Positions 16,536 to 25,701 of a stretch of 64,000 nucleotides of DNA are shown one piece after another. Each line of letters starts with the position of its first letter. Within the stretch, counting starts at the first letter, position 1. Position numbers and translations under genes: made by a program. Under the pieces are notes generated by a model. That model did no database searches. It worked only from the letters and a program-made list of their open reading frames with translations, and was not told where the DNA came from. The stretch is from the NCBI RefSeq assembly GCF_000426465.1, contig NZ_AUFK01000001.1, positions 1 to 64,000 on the forward strand. Reading direction: 5' to 3'. The stretch comes from Epilithonimonas caeni DSM 17710 (lineage in GTDB: Bacteria; Bacteroidota; Bacteroidia; Flavobacteriales; Weeksellaceae).

Positions 16536-19500
16536 TCAATTCCGGTTTTTTAAAAGTATCCATCCCGTCACAGTCCTATCAGGCAAGGCCATGATATACC
16601 AATAACTTGCTGTTGGCAAACTTCTTCCATTAAATTTTCCGTCCCATATAAAACTTTCTGTACTTTGCTGTTCATAGACCAGAACTCCGTTTCTATCATA
16701 TATTTTGAGATTGGAAGGTACATTTTTAAAAACATCCAGATTACTAAAAGACCATCTGTCGTTTATATTATCGTCATTCGGTGTTATTACATTTATAATT
16801 TTTACGGACAAACCATCTTTGCTATCACCCAGGCATTCAGAATCTTCATACCTGACATAAAAAGTAACACGACCCGGAGGCAAGTTTTCAAAAACATTGG
16901 AGTCTTGCCAGTTCATACCATCAATAGAATAAACAATTTTCCTACTTCCGGTAGCAATCACCTGATAAGAAGTAAAAGACAGTCCGACCAACTGTGTGAT
17001 AACAGGAAGCTCATAAGGCTTCACCTCAAAATAGTCTGTATGACTGCAAGTATTACCACTCTGAATGGTAAGCGAGTAAATCCCTTCTGCCTTTATACCG
17101 TCTATATATTTTTCTTTTGATATGATTTCTCCGGCAGGGTTTTTCCAGATGTATTCTCTAGGATCCAGAAAGGATAGATCCGGTTCTATTCTGATTCCCA
17201 CACCAGGACAAAAATAGTAGTCTTCCAGCTCAAATACAGGTGCTTTTTTCAAATGGATGTTGATCTTGACCAATGCGGGACAAGATCCAGAGCCAGCCTC
17301 CTCAACCTTCACAAAAATGACAGGCGGATGTAAGCGATTATCATATTGATAAGCCGAAGGTGTCGTTATCTTATTAGTGTCCGCATTGAGGTCTTTCAAT
17401 GTCGGATAATAGGAATAGATAGCTGTTGGTTTATATATCTGATCTTGAAATTGGGTAATATCGATCGTTTCTTTTCCATCATTGGCATCATCACACTGTT
17501 CAAGCGTAAAAGTATCATTATCGACAGAAAGTGCTGTGCCCAATATGAAATCTATTGTCGAAGGTAAAGTGAAACATCCCGCGATGTTTTCTACAAGAAC
17601 ATAGATCCTGCTTGGAAAAGGTTTATGCGAAAATCTTTCTGGATTTTGAATCGGCCTATCTGCAGCGACATCAGCCAATGTAAGATAAAACCTAAAATTA
17701 TTCTCCGGATCTGTCTCGCTCACCATATTTTCTGTAAATTCCGGCAATAGTAAATTAACTTCAGGAGTTCCGTCTATATTACTATCGCAAACCTTAATGG
17801 TAGACGGAATCGCTTTTGGCGGGAAATAGGTTTTTAAAACAATTGGTGCGACGGAAAAACATTGCGAATTCTTTGACTGGAACCTTGCCCAATACGTAAC
17901 GGTATTATAATAGGTCGTTTGAAGGTTGTTTATTTTCAAAACACCTTCGTTTGCATCTTCTTGGGTTGCATGGTAAGTAACTTCTATATCAGTAATCACG
18001 TCTGCATTTTGTGATGGCAGATACATTTTTTCTATGGCGTCATTCAGATCGTATGTTTCGCCATAATCATAGCCTTTATCACATTTTGAAATAATCCCGG
18101 ATTGAAGAATGACAGCGGGAAGAAAACTAAAATCAAGTTCAATCTTTGCCACGGCGAAACAAGCCCCTTTGGCGACCCTTACATATACATCAGTATCTTT
18201 ACTTATCCTGAAAGCTTTCGGGTCTGCTATTCTATTCCCTAATACACCCGTATTAGAATTATAACTTTGGTAGTAGGTATAATTAAATTGCTCAGCTCCT
18301 GAATATATTTCTTTTTGAAATTGTGTCAGATCTACCGGTTCGGAGCCATCATTGTTATTATCACACATCAGCCCAAGATCTACAGCTAAAAGGTCTTTTG
18401 TAAGAATTGGACTCGCCACAAGTTTAAGTGAAACCGGATAAACCCTGAAACAGTTACCATTATCTGCAACCATGTCTAATCGGACATATATGACAGCAGG
18501 TCCGCTAGAATTGTCAAGCTGATAAGTTGTTATAGCGCCAGTATTTGCATTTGCCGATGCAGAATCCGGAAAATAGCTGACCTTTACAGGCTGACCTGCA
18601 GCAACAGCACTATTCAAGCTGCTTAAAATAACGTTCTCGACTCCATCATTCTTAAAATCACAAATATTCTGGTTTGATGCAGTAAAAGGATTTCGGAGTT
18701 CTATTGTAATTTTCTTGACTGTAAAACAACCATCAGCATTTTCGAAACGAACGAAATAAGTATATACCACCAAATTACCATCCTTTGTGAGAATTTGATT
18801 TGGCGGGACAGATGCAGACTCATTTGGGATCGTGGCATCAGCCTGGGTCACATAAAAACTTACCTTTGTGATTTTGGACATGGGCGTAATAAGCATCTCA
18901 GGATAAAGTGTATTCAGGTCCACCGCAAAATCTTCCTTACCATCAAAACAGTATAGTTTTTTGATATCAGTAGCTTCTATCTTCTCGAGGAAGGTAATGT
19001 TCATATTTATAATTCCGATTGTGTAGCAACCACTTTGATTGGTCACTCTTGCATAGACAGTATATCTCCCTCCTTTTATATTGCTTATTCCGGCACCACC
19101 TTGTTCTGCCGCTGAAAGTGTGTTGTAGTATCTAACATTTACTGTGGGATCTGTTGTGATCAAGGGCGTGACCATAGTATTCCAATTGAAAAGTTCCGTA
19201 TTATCTGCATTATTATCACATAATGTATAACTAAAACTTACAGGGCTGTTTATCACTGGTGCACTTCCTCCGCTTTGGCTATACGTCACATCAATATCAT
19301 CGCTCATCGTGAAACTTTTCGTACAGACCAAATAATCAAGGGTCACAGTGTATTTCTCGTTTTTAGTCGGGCAGGCATCGATTGTGGCTGTATTCCCGAC
19401 AATTTGACCAGATGAGTTTTTCCAAACTATATTGGGTTGCACCTCAGCACCCTCAGGTCTAAATTTCCAACTCTCGTTGCCGGATTGCCATACAACAGCA

Positions 19501-20225
19501 TTTCGTCCGGATGGAGACAACCCGTTAGTCCCTTCTGCATTCATTATACCAATAAGCGATTCTTTGAATTTTGCAGTTCCACAAGGCAGAGGTTTATTTT
19601 CTACGATAACTTCTATCTCATTCGAAAACTCAGAGAGTACGATTTGAGAGGTCGAAGTTTCTGTACAACCGGTAATTCTCGCCTTGTAAAAACTAACGAT
19701 AAATTTTCTACACGGTGCGGTTCCCGTAACTGTATAATAGATATCTCCCTCACCTGTTTTGGAAAAGATCAGATCTTGCATTACACCAAATATGGAATTT
19801 TTTGGTAGAAGGGTGCTCGGATTAGCTTCGAGGATATTCGGGTTACTGGCTAAGCCTGCTTGTTTTGTATCAAAAGTGATAAATCCATTTGTACTGATCA
19901 CCAGCTTGTCATATGTTTCGCCATAAAAACAAAAATTAAATGGCAGAGGAATGATATCTGAGAAAGCATCGTCGCTGTCCGCATTCAGAGGTGTTCCTTG
20001 GTTGAAAGGAATAGCTGGAGCATAGTTCTGTGGCTCGACTTGATATGAAGTGGTAAGAAATGTTGTGGGGATATTATTAACCGTTAATCCTATACATGCA
20101 CCAGCTCCGCAACTCAGTTGTGTTGATGTATTGCCAAAAATATCAGTAGCAGTAACATTAGAACAGGTTTGCGAATAAAGAAATTGACTATAGATCAACG
20201 TGATCAGTACTATTAAATTTCTCAT
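16536..20225 (-). CDS. Large secreted repeat protein with T9SS type-B sorting domain
   Basis: A 1229-aa surface or secreted protein. The signal peptide ends FLYSQ (residue 19). The N-terminal third (to about residue 270) is a globular domain with ADSDDAFSDIIPLPFNFCFYG and NAEGTNGLSPSGRNAVVWQSG. From about residue 330 to 1000 there are seven units of roughly 90-100 aa, each marked by a Cys-Asp-rich motif such as CDNNNDGSEPVDLTQFQ, CDSNIDGTPEVNL or CDDANDGKETIDITQFQ. The C-terminus (about 1145-1229: VITPNDDNINDRW, LKIYDRNGVLVYEQ) is the gliding-motility-associated CTD exported by the type IX system. The Asp motifs may bind Ca2+. Likely an adhesin; no enzyme domain is seen. Confidence 0.85.
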   Translation of the reverse strand: MRNLIVLITLIYSQFLYSQTCSNVTATDIFGNTSTQLSCGAGACIGLTVNNIPTTFLTTSYQVEPQNYAPAIPFNQGTPLNADSDDAFSDIIPLPFNFCFYGETYDKLVISTNGFITFDTKQAGLASNPNILEANPSTLLPKNSIFGVMQDLIFSKTGEGDIYYTVTGTAPCRKFIVSFYKARITGCTETSTSQIVLSEFSNEIEVIVENKPLPCGTAKFKESLIGIMNAEGTNGLSPSGRNAVVWQSGNESWKFRPEGAEVQPNIVWKNSSGQIVGNTATIDACPTKNEKYTVTLDYLVCTKSFTMSDDIDVTYSQSGGSAPVINSPVSFSYTLCDNNADNTELFNWNTMVTPLITTDPTVNVRYYNTLSAAEQGGAGISNIKGGRYTVYARVTNQSGCYTIGIINMNITFLEKIEATDIKKLYCFDGKEDFAVDLNTLYPEMLITPMSKITKVSFYVTQADATIPNESASVPPNQILTKDGNLVVYTYFVRFENADGCFTVKKITIELRNPFTASNQNICDFKNDGVENVILSSLNSAVAAGQPVKVSYFPDSASANANTGAITTYQLDNSSGPAVIYVRLDMVADNGNCFRVYPVSLKLVASPILTKDLLAVDLGLMCDNNNDGSEPVDLTQFQKEIYSGAEQFNYTYYQSYNSNTGVLGNRIADPKAFRISKDTDVYVRVAKGACFAVAKIELDFSFLPAVILQSGIISKCDKGYDYGETYDLNDAIEKMYLPSQNADVITDIEVTYHATQEDANEGVLKINNLQTTYYNTVTYWARFQSKNSQCFSVAPIVLKTYFPPKAIPSTIKVCDSNIDGTPEVNLLLPEFTENMVSETDPENNFRFYLTLADVAADRPIQNPERFSHKPFPSRIYVLVENIAGCFTLPSTIDFILGTALSVDNDTFTLEQCDDANDGKETIDITQFQDQIYKPTAIYSYYPTLKDLNADTNKITTPSAYQYDNRLHPPVIFVKVEEAGSGSCPALVKINIHLKKAPVFELEDYYFCPGVGIRIEPDLSFLDPREYIWKNPAGEIISKEKYIDGIKAEGIYSLTIQSGNTCSHTDYFEVKPYELPVITQLVGLSFTSYQVIATGSRKIVYSIDGMNWQDSNVFENLPPGRVTFYVRYEDSECLGDSKDGLSVKIINVITPNDDNINDRWSFSNLDVFKNVPSNLKIYDRNGVLVYEQQSTESFIWDGKFNGRSLPTASYWYIMALPDRTVTGWILLKNRN

Positions 20226-20762
20226 ATCCGAAGATTTAATTGATTAGCAACCCAACAAACACCACAGTCATAATTATAAAATATTCAAATATTCGCATTA
20301 ATATTTAAATATAAATACACAAATCGTATTTATTTTTATACAGATATTATACCATAGTAGTTCTTGGCGCTGTCAATCCTAGAATATCTAGAAATACTTA
20401 CCCAATAAAATGTTTAAAGAAATTATACAAAAGATTATAAATCATTCAAAGCCAGGCTAGAAATTCTGATATAGTTATCACATACAAATCTGTATGAGGA
20501 AGAATGAAAAATGAATCATAAACAATCTTGTGCATTATAATGATTTCAGGTTTTGAAGATTCTGTTTTCTAAATTCAGGTGGTATAGTTTGGATTCTGAT
20601 TTATCATTTTGCGACATAAACAAGGAGATCCCGTTTAAAAGAAAATATAATTCCGAATATAATGTATGAATTTTAACTGTTACCTCAAAGATCTTTTTGT
20701 AAGATATTGTAAGATCGATTGCATACTGTCATACTAATATGGCACATACAATTATTTTCAAA
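20226..20762. other. Long intergenic region without a supported gene
   Basis: About 540 AT-rich bases upstream of the T9SS gene. A short stretch on the + strand (about 20552-20669) is open and reads LKILFSKFRWYSLDSD without a start codon; it may be a decayed gene end, but nothing is recognisable. No tRNA, CRISPR or rRNA is seen. Confidence 0.4.
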
Positions 20763-20801
20763 TAAAAAAGGACAGGGACTTAAAAGCTCCTGCCCGTTTT
20801 T
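20763..20801 (-). terminator. Bidirectional terminator-like hairpin downstream of the AraC gene
   Basis: GGACAGGGAC (20770-20779) pairs imperfectly with GCTCCTGCCC (20786-20795). A-runs on the left and T-runs on the right make it terminator-like on both strands. It lies 193 bases after the AraC stop, so the message would have a long 3' UTR, or the hairpin belongs to an unannotated RNA. Confidence 0.55.
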
Positions 20802-20993
20802 CTACCAAAACCCTTAAAACATATGTACTATTTCTCGAATTTTGATGAGATCATTATGAAAACTGAGTGTTATTAAGGATCTAATAACTTTCTCACGGTT
20901 TTTTTCTCGTAGTTTATTTCTATTCAAAGATGGTTGATTATTTAGGTAAAAAGGCTACATATTTCTAAAATAGACTTACATAAATCACACTTT

Positions 20994-21554
20994 TTACAAA
21001 TCCTCTAAGTTTTTCAAGCGTTTTTGCTTCAGTTGTTTATAAAATGATGGAGAAAGTCCTGTTATTTTTTTAAATTGGTTTGAAAGATGCGCAACGCTGC
21101 TGTAATTGAGTTTATAAGAGATCTCGGTAAGATTGAGCTCATCATACAGAAGCAGTTCTTTTACCTTTTCCACCTTATTGATAATTATAAAATGCTGTAA
21201 GGTCATGCCCTTCACTTCGGAGAATGTATTGGCAAGGTAAGTGTAATCGTAGCCGAGCTTTTCACTGATATAATCCGAAAAATTTTCTTTCGGAAGAGAT
21301 TCGGAATAATGGACCATTTCCGTGACCGCGTTTTTTATTTTCTCGATCAGAATGTTCTTTTTGTCATCCAACAATTCAAGTCCGGTTTTGAGAAGATTTT
21401 CTTTTAACAACTTTCGCTGTTCATTGGTGACATCATCCAATATTTCCACCAAACCAAGGTCTACCAGCGCATTATTGATGCCCAGTTTTTCCAGTTCCTG
21501 ATGAACGACTATTTTGCAGCGTAGACTTACCATATATTTTATATACAACTTCAT
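20994..21554 (-). CDS. AraC-family transcriptional regulator
   Basis: A 186-aa protein with a C-terminal AraC/XylS DNA-binding domain (about residues 85-183). The first helix-turn-helix is YTYLANTFSEVKGMTLQHFI, the second LTEISYKLNYSSVAHLSNQF, then the signature KKITGLSPSFYKQ. The N-terminal 80 residues are too short for a sugar-binding cupin and form a small alpha-helical region with MVSLRCKIVVHQELEKLG near the start. It is divergent from the GH130/GT4 genes across 166 bp, so it may regulate them. Such short AraC proteins are common in Bacteroidetes; their ligands are unknown. Confidence 0.82.
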   Translation of the reverse strand: MKLYIKYMVSLRCKIVVHQELEKLGINNALVDLGLVEILDDVTNEQRKLLKENLLKTGLELLDDKKNILIEKIKNAVTEMVHYSESLPKENFSDYISEKLGYDYTYLANTFSEVKGMTLQHFIIINKVEKVKELLLYDELNLTEISYKLNYSSVAHLSNQFKKITGLSPSFYKQLKQKRLKNLEDL

Positions 21555-21720
21555 GACCCTGTACTGTATTTAGGCCCGTCAATCAAAATATTGACAGCCA
21601 CTCTTCCAAAGTTAGTCCTTTAAATTTTAATAACTATGATTTATGTAACAATTTGAAAGACTATTACAAAGCTTTCTTTTTTTAATAGATGACCTTTACA
21701 TATAATAGAAATATTTTAAA

Positions 21721-21831
21721 ATGTCAAAAGAAAAGGATACAAAGAAAAAAACAGATAAAACACCGCCGGCAAAATCACTAAAAGAGAAACGGGAAGACAA
21801 ACAAAACAAAAGTCGCAACGCAACAACCTAA
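21721..21831 (+). CDS. Small Lys-rich basic protein (36 aa)
   Basis: The ORF MSKEKDTKKKTDKTPPAKSL continues to a Lys/Arg/Asn-rich end, NKSRNATT. Its TAA is followed immediately by the ATG of the GH130 gene, a spacing typical of translational coupling. About a third of its residues are Lys or Arg, and it should be disordered. Similar tiny basic proteins occur in flavobacteria, but I know no function. It may act in translation coupling or nucleic-acid binding; this is only a guess. Confidence 0.55.
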   Translation: MSKEKDTKKKTDKTPPAKSLKEKREDKQNKSRNATT

Positions 21832-22860
21832 ATGGTAGAGATAAAAAAAGAAGGGATCATACTCAGAAAAACCGAGCTGAGTTTTGAAAACGAAGGGGTT
21901 TTGAATCCAGCAATCATTAAGGAGAATGGCAAAATACATTTGTTTTACCGTGCTGTTGCAAAAGGCAATTTTTCAACTGTCGGACATTGTGTATTGTCAG
22001 ATCCGCTTACAGTAGAAAAACGGTCAGATTCACCAATCATTGTTCCTGAATCCGAGTATGAAAAACACGGCGTAGAAGACCCCCGAATTGTTAAAATAGA
22101 TGACCAATTTTACCTTACTTATACGAGTTACGACGGCATCAATGCACTAGGAACATTAACAACCTCCAAAGACCTCAGGTCATGGAAGAATAAAGGAATT
22201 ATTGTTCCGAAGATCCCTTATGAAGAGTTTAAGAACTTATCAGAATCAGAGGGTTCAATACCCGAAAAATATAAACGATACAATCAGTTCCAGATCAGTC
22301 ATATAAACAGCTATCCTATTTTTTTATGGGACAAAAATTTGATCTTTTTCCCAAGAAAAATAAACGACAAATTTTATTTTCTTCACAGAATAAGACCTGA
22401 AATCCAGATCGCAAGTACAAAAAATATCGAAGACCTGAATTCTGATTTCTGGCAGGATTACTTTTTACATTTTAAAGACCATATTCTCTTATCACCAAAA
22501 TATGATCACGAATCAAGTTATATCGGAGGCGGATGTCCACCAATAGAAACAGAATACGGCTGGCTGATAATCTACCACGGTGTCTACGATACCGTTAACG
22601 GATATATTTACAACGCCTGTGCAGCTTTATTGGACCTCGAAAATCCGGAAAAAGAAACTTCCAGGCTTCCTTATCCGCTTTTCAGACCGGAAGAAGAATG
22701 GGAACTGAAAGGTGAAGTCAACAATGTCTGTTTCCCGACAGGAACCATTATAGAAAATGACAGACTATATATCTATTATGGAGCCGCAGACGAAAGGATT
22801 GCTGTTGCATCACTCAGTATTTCAAAGTTATTGAAAGAGCTGATGATGTACGCCGTATAA
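21832..22860 (+). CDS. GH130-family glycoside phosphorylase/hydrolase
   Basis: A 342-aa cytoplasmic five-bladed beta-propeller enzyme of family GH130, which acts on beta-mannosides, mostly by phosphorolysis. Landmarks are FYRAVAKGNFSTVGH, the catalytic-Asp region HGVEDPRIVKIDDQFYLTYT, GGGCPPIETEYGWLIIYHGV, RLPYPLFRPE and NVCFPTG with YYGAADERIAVAS at the end. There is no signal peptide. It directly precedes a GT4 glycosyltransferase and follows the 36-aa ORF with no gap. The pair could make or turn over a beta- or alpha-mannoside storage or stress glycan; the exact linkage is not deducible. Confidence 0.87.
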   Translation: MVEIKKEGIILRKTELSFENEGVLNPAIIKENGKIHLFYRAVAKGNFSTVGHCVLSDPLTVEKRSDSPIIVPESEYEKHGVEDPRIVKIDDQFYLTYTSYDGINALGTLTTSKDLRSWKNKGIIVPKIPYEEFKNLSESEGSIPEKYKRYNQFQISHINSYPIFLWDKNLIFFPRKINDKFYFLHRIRPEIQIASTKNIEDLNSDFWQDYFLHFKDHILLSPKYDHESSYIGGGCPPIETEYGWLIIYHGVYDTVNGYIYNACAALLDLENPEKETSRLPYPLFRPEEEWELKGEVNNVCFPTGTIIENDRLYIYYGAADERIAVASLSISKLLKELMMYAV

Positions 22861-22902
22861 CGGTGATCCGTTAAGAATTATCCGATTAAAATAAAAGTAA
22901 AT

Positions 22903-25164
22903 ATGAGCAAAAATATTAATTCAGATGTGGAGGACAAAGCCCAAAAATACAAAGCCCAAAAATACAAAACCAACAACAAAACCGAGATCATCTTTGTAAG
23001 TACTTTTCCTCCTAAGGTATGTGGAATTGCAACTTACACTCAGGATCTCATAAAATCCCTTCATTCGAAATTCGGAGAATCATTCAAAGCAATTATTTGT
23101 CCGATGGAAACGGAAGAAGAAAATTATGAATACCAAGAATATACCGAGTATAAATTAAACATCTCAGATGCCGTTTCCTATCTGGAATTAGCCGCGAAGA
23201 TCAATAAAAATGATGCGATCGAGCTGGTGATGCTCCAGCATGAATTCGGCTTTTTCAATGAAACCAGAAATGGTCTGTATCTTTTTCTCAAGAACTTAAA
23301 AAAGGATGTTATTATCACTTTTCACACCGTTTTGCCAAAGCCTGATAAGGAGCTGAAGGAAAAAGTGAAAGAAATCGCCGATTTTGCGAGATCTCTCGTT
23401 GTAATGACAAGTATTTCTGCAGACATTCTTTCAAGTGATTATGAAATCTCCCCCGATAAAATTACGGTAATACCTCACGGAACGCACCTTCTCCCTTTTA
23501 CAGACAAAATTGCACTGAAGGAAAAATATGATCTTAAAGACAAAAAGGTCCTTTCAACATTTGGTCTATTAGGTCCCGGAAAAAATATTGAAACCACACT
23601 GAAGGCCTTGCCGGAGATCATCGCTAAAAACCCTGATGTTATTTTTCTAATTCTTGGCAAAACACACCCTGCAATAGTAAGGCACGAAGGCGAGAAATAT
23701 CGTTATTTTTTGGAAGATCTCACGTGTAAACTTCATCTGGAAAACAACATCCGCTTTATCAATGATTATCTGCCCCTTCCAGAATTACTGGAATATCTTC
23801 AGCTTACCGATGTTTATCTTTTCACGTCAAAAGACAGAAACCAGGCAGTGAGCGGAACATTTTCATATGCAATCAGCAGCGGGTGCGCCATTGTTTCTAC
23901 TCCGATCCCACATGCTTTGGAAGTTTTAAAGGAAGACACCGGAATTATTATTGATTTTGAAGCTCCAGAACAGTTGTCTGTTGCGGTAAACACATTATTA
24001 GAAAATGAAAGCATACGGGAGGAGCTGCGTCAGAAATCATTGGAAAAAATGGCCTCGACAGCTTGGGAAAATTCATCTATTTTACACGCTTTGCTATTTC
24101 AGGAATTTGGAAATAATAAAACAGAACTCAATTATAATCTACCGGAAATCAATCTTGACCATATCCAAAATATGACGACAGACTTCGGGATGATCCAGTT
24201 TTCAAAGATCAGCAAGCCGGATATCAATTCAGGTTACACACTGGATGATAATGCACGGGCGATGATCGCTATTTGCAGGCATTTTCAGATCAATGAAAAA
24301 AAATCAGATCTGCAGTTGATCTCAATTTATTTAAACTTTATCAAATTTTGCCAACAAAAAGACGGCAGTTTTTTGAATTATGTTGATGACCATAAACAGT
24401 TCACTCAGCAGAATTATGAGACCAATCTGGATGATTCCAATGGCAGAGCGATATGGGCTCTAGGCTATCTGATCTCATTAAAAGAAATTTTACCTCAGGA
24501 ATTTTCTGAGACGGCAGAAAAAATCATCCAAAAAAATCTTATCCGCGCGGAAAAGATCCACTCAACAAGAGCAATGGCTTTTATTGTAAAAGGATTGCAT
24601 TACCAAAACTCGGGGAAAAACCTTCCATTATTAAAAGAATTAGCGGATCGTTTGGTGAAAATGTATCAACACGAAGCAAAAGACGATTGGCATTGGTTTG
24701 AGAGTTATATGACCTACGGAAACAGCTTAATACCGGAAGCCTTACTCTGTGCGTGGATTTCAACTAAAGATGGGATTTACAAACAAATTGCTGAGGAGTC
24801 TTTCCAGTTTTTACTGTCCAAAATTATGGTTGGCAGCAATATAAAAGTAGTCTCAAACAAAGGCTGGCTGCAAAAAGAAAACACTGAAAACGATCTTCCA
24901 ATTGGCGGAGAACAGCCTATTGATGTTGCTTATACAATTTTGGCACTAGAAAGATTCCATACAGTTATCAATGATAAAAGATATTTAGAAATGATGAGGA
25001 ATTCATTCGATTGGTTTCTGGGAAAAAATCATTTGGATCAGATCGTTTATAACCCCGCAACGGGAGGTTGCTATGATGGGATCGAAGAGAAAAATGTAAA
25101 CCTTAACCAAGGTGCAGAATCTACAGTCAGTTATCTGATGGCAAGGCTTTGCTTTGATAAATAA
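22903..25164 (+). CDS. GT4 glycosyltransferase fused to a C-terminal (alpha/alpha)-type domain
   Basis: A 753-aa two-part protein. Residues about 25-405 form a GT-B family 4 glycosyltransferase: FVSTFPPKVCGIATYTQDL at the N-terminus, MLQHEFGFF, VIPHGTH, STFGLLGPGKN and the nucleotide-sugar region SGTFSYAISSGCAIVSTPIPH. The C-terminal part (about 430-750) is helical with GYTLDDNARAMIAI, DDSNGRAIWALGYL, HWFESYMTYGNSLIPEALL and GGEQPIDVAYTILAL, resembling an (alpha/alpha) toroid of glycosidase-like proteins. It may therefore both build and trim a glycan. It lies 42 bp after the GH130 gene in the same operon. Confidence 0.8.
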   Translation: MSKNINSDVEDKAQKYKAQKYKTNNKTEIIFVSTFPPKVCGIATYTQDLIKSLHSKFGESFKAIICPMETEEENYEYQEYTEYKLNISDAVSYLELAAKINKNDAIELVMLQHEFGFFNETRNGLYLFLKNLKKDVIITFHTVLPKPDKELKEKVKEIADFARSLVVMTSISADILSSDYEISPDKITVIPHGTHLLPFTDKIALKEKYDLKDKKVLSTFGLLGPGKNIETTLKALPEIIAKNPDVIFLILGKTHPAIVRHEGEKYRYFLEDLTCKLHLENNIRFINDYLPLPELLEYLQLTDVYLFTSKDRNQAVSGTFSYAISSGCAIVSTPIPHALEVLKEDTGIIIDFEAPEQLSVAVNTLLENESIREELRQKSLEKMASTAWENSSILHALLFQEFGNNKTELNYNLPEINLDHIQNMTTDFGMIQFSKISKPDINSGYTLDDNARAMIAICRHFQINEKKSDLQLISIYLNFIKFCQQKDGSFLNYVDDHKQFTQQNYETNLDDSNGRAIWALGYLISLKEILPQEFSETAEKIIQKNLIRAEKIHSTRAMAFIVKGLHYQNSGKNLPLLKELADRLVKMYQHEAKDDWHWFESYMTYGNSLIPEALLCAWISTKDGIYKQIAEESFQFLLSKIMVGSNIKVVSNKGWLQKENTENDLPIGGEQPIDVAYTILALERFHTVINDKRYLEMMRNSFDWFLGKNHLDQIVYNPATGGCYDGIEEKNVNLNQGAESTVSYLMARLCFDK

Positions 25165-25223
25165 CTTTAAAAAACAATCAAAAAACATATAAAAAAACAG
25201 ACGACGCTTAGCGAGATAACCAG

Positions 25224-25523
25224 CTACAATAGTTCTTCCGGTACAGAAATATTGTTGCTTTTTATAAAATCAAGGAGACCATTATATTTGGCTTCATAAT
25301 CATGACCACTTCCACCACACTGATGAGAGATACTACAAATGTCTGAAGGCTTTATATTTAAAATCGCCGACACTTTGGTAAGAATATCAAGATTGATCTT
25401 AACTTTGGAATTTTCAATATCCGAATAGGATTTTTGGGAAATCCCCATTTCAAAAGCCATATACTCCTGAGTATAATCCTTATCCCTTCTTATTTTTCTG
25501 ATGTTTTCGCCACACAGTCTCAT
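25224..25523 (-). CDS. XRE-family helix-turn-helix regulator
   Basis: A 99-aa protein with an N-terminal Cro/C1-type HTH (about residues 5-62: NIRKIRRDKDYTQEYMAFEM, GISQKSYSDIENSKVKINLD, LTKVSAILNIKPSDIC) and a short C-terminal tail. The tail contains CSISHQCGGSGHDYE, with two Cys and two His that could bind a metal or sense redox; this is inference. It is divergent from ccoNO over a 178-bp region with a TAACTTTG promoter element and an inverted repeat, so it may regulate itself or the oxidase. Confidence 0.8.
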   Translation of the reverse strand: MRLCGENIRKIRRDKDYTQEYMAFEMGISQKSYSDIENSKVKINLDILTKVSAILNIKPSDICSISHQCGGSGHDYEAKYNGLLDFIKSNNISVPEELL

Positions 25524-25579
25524 TTGATTAGGTTTTAGTAGGTTTCAGTATAATTTAGAAGTAAATCCATTAGCACTAC

Positions 25580-25602
25580 ACAAAGTTACAAAATACCTTT
25601 GT
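25580..25602 (-). promoter_or_regulatory. -7 element and inverted repeat before the XRE gene
   Basis: TAACTTTG on the reverse strand (25581-25588) matches the flavobacterial -7 consensus. ACAAAG (25580-25585) and CTTTGT (25597-25602) form an inverted repeat with an 11-bp spacer over it, a plausible autoregulatory operator. Confidence 0.45.
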
Positions 25603-25701
25603 CAAAACATAAAAACTGTACTATGATATTTATTTCTATAGCCAATGTCCTTGCAAAAGCATTTGTATGAAATAAGATCATCCTCTATTCAAAGCGTAAT
25701 T

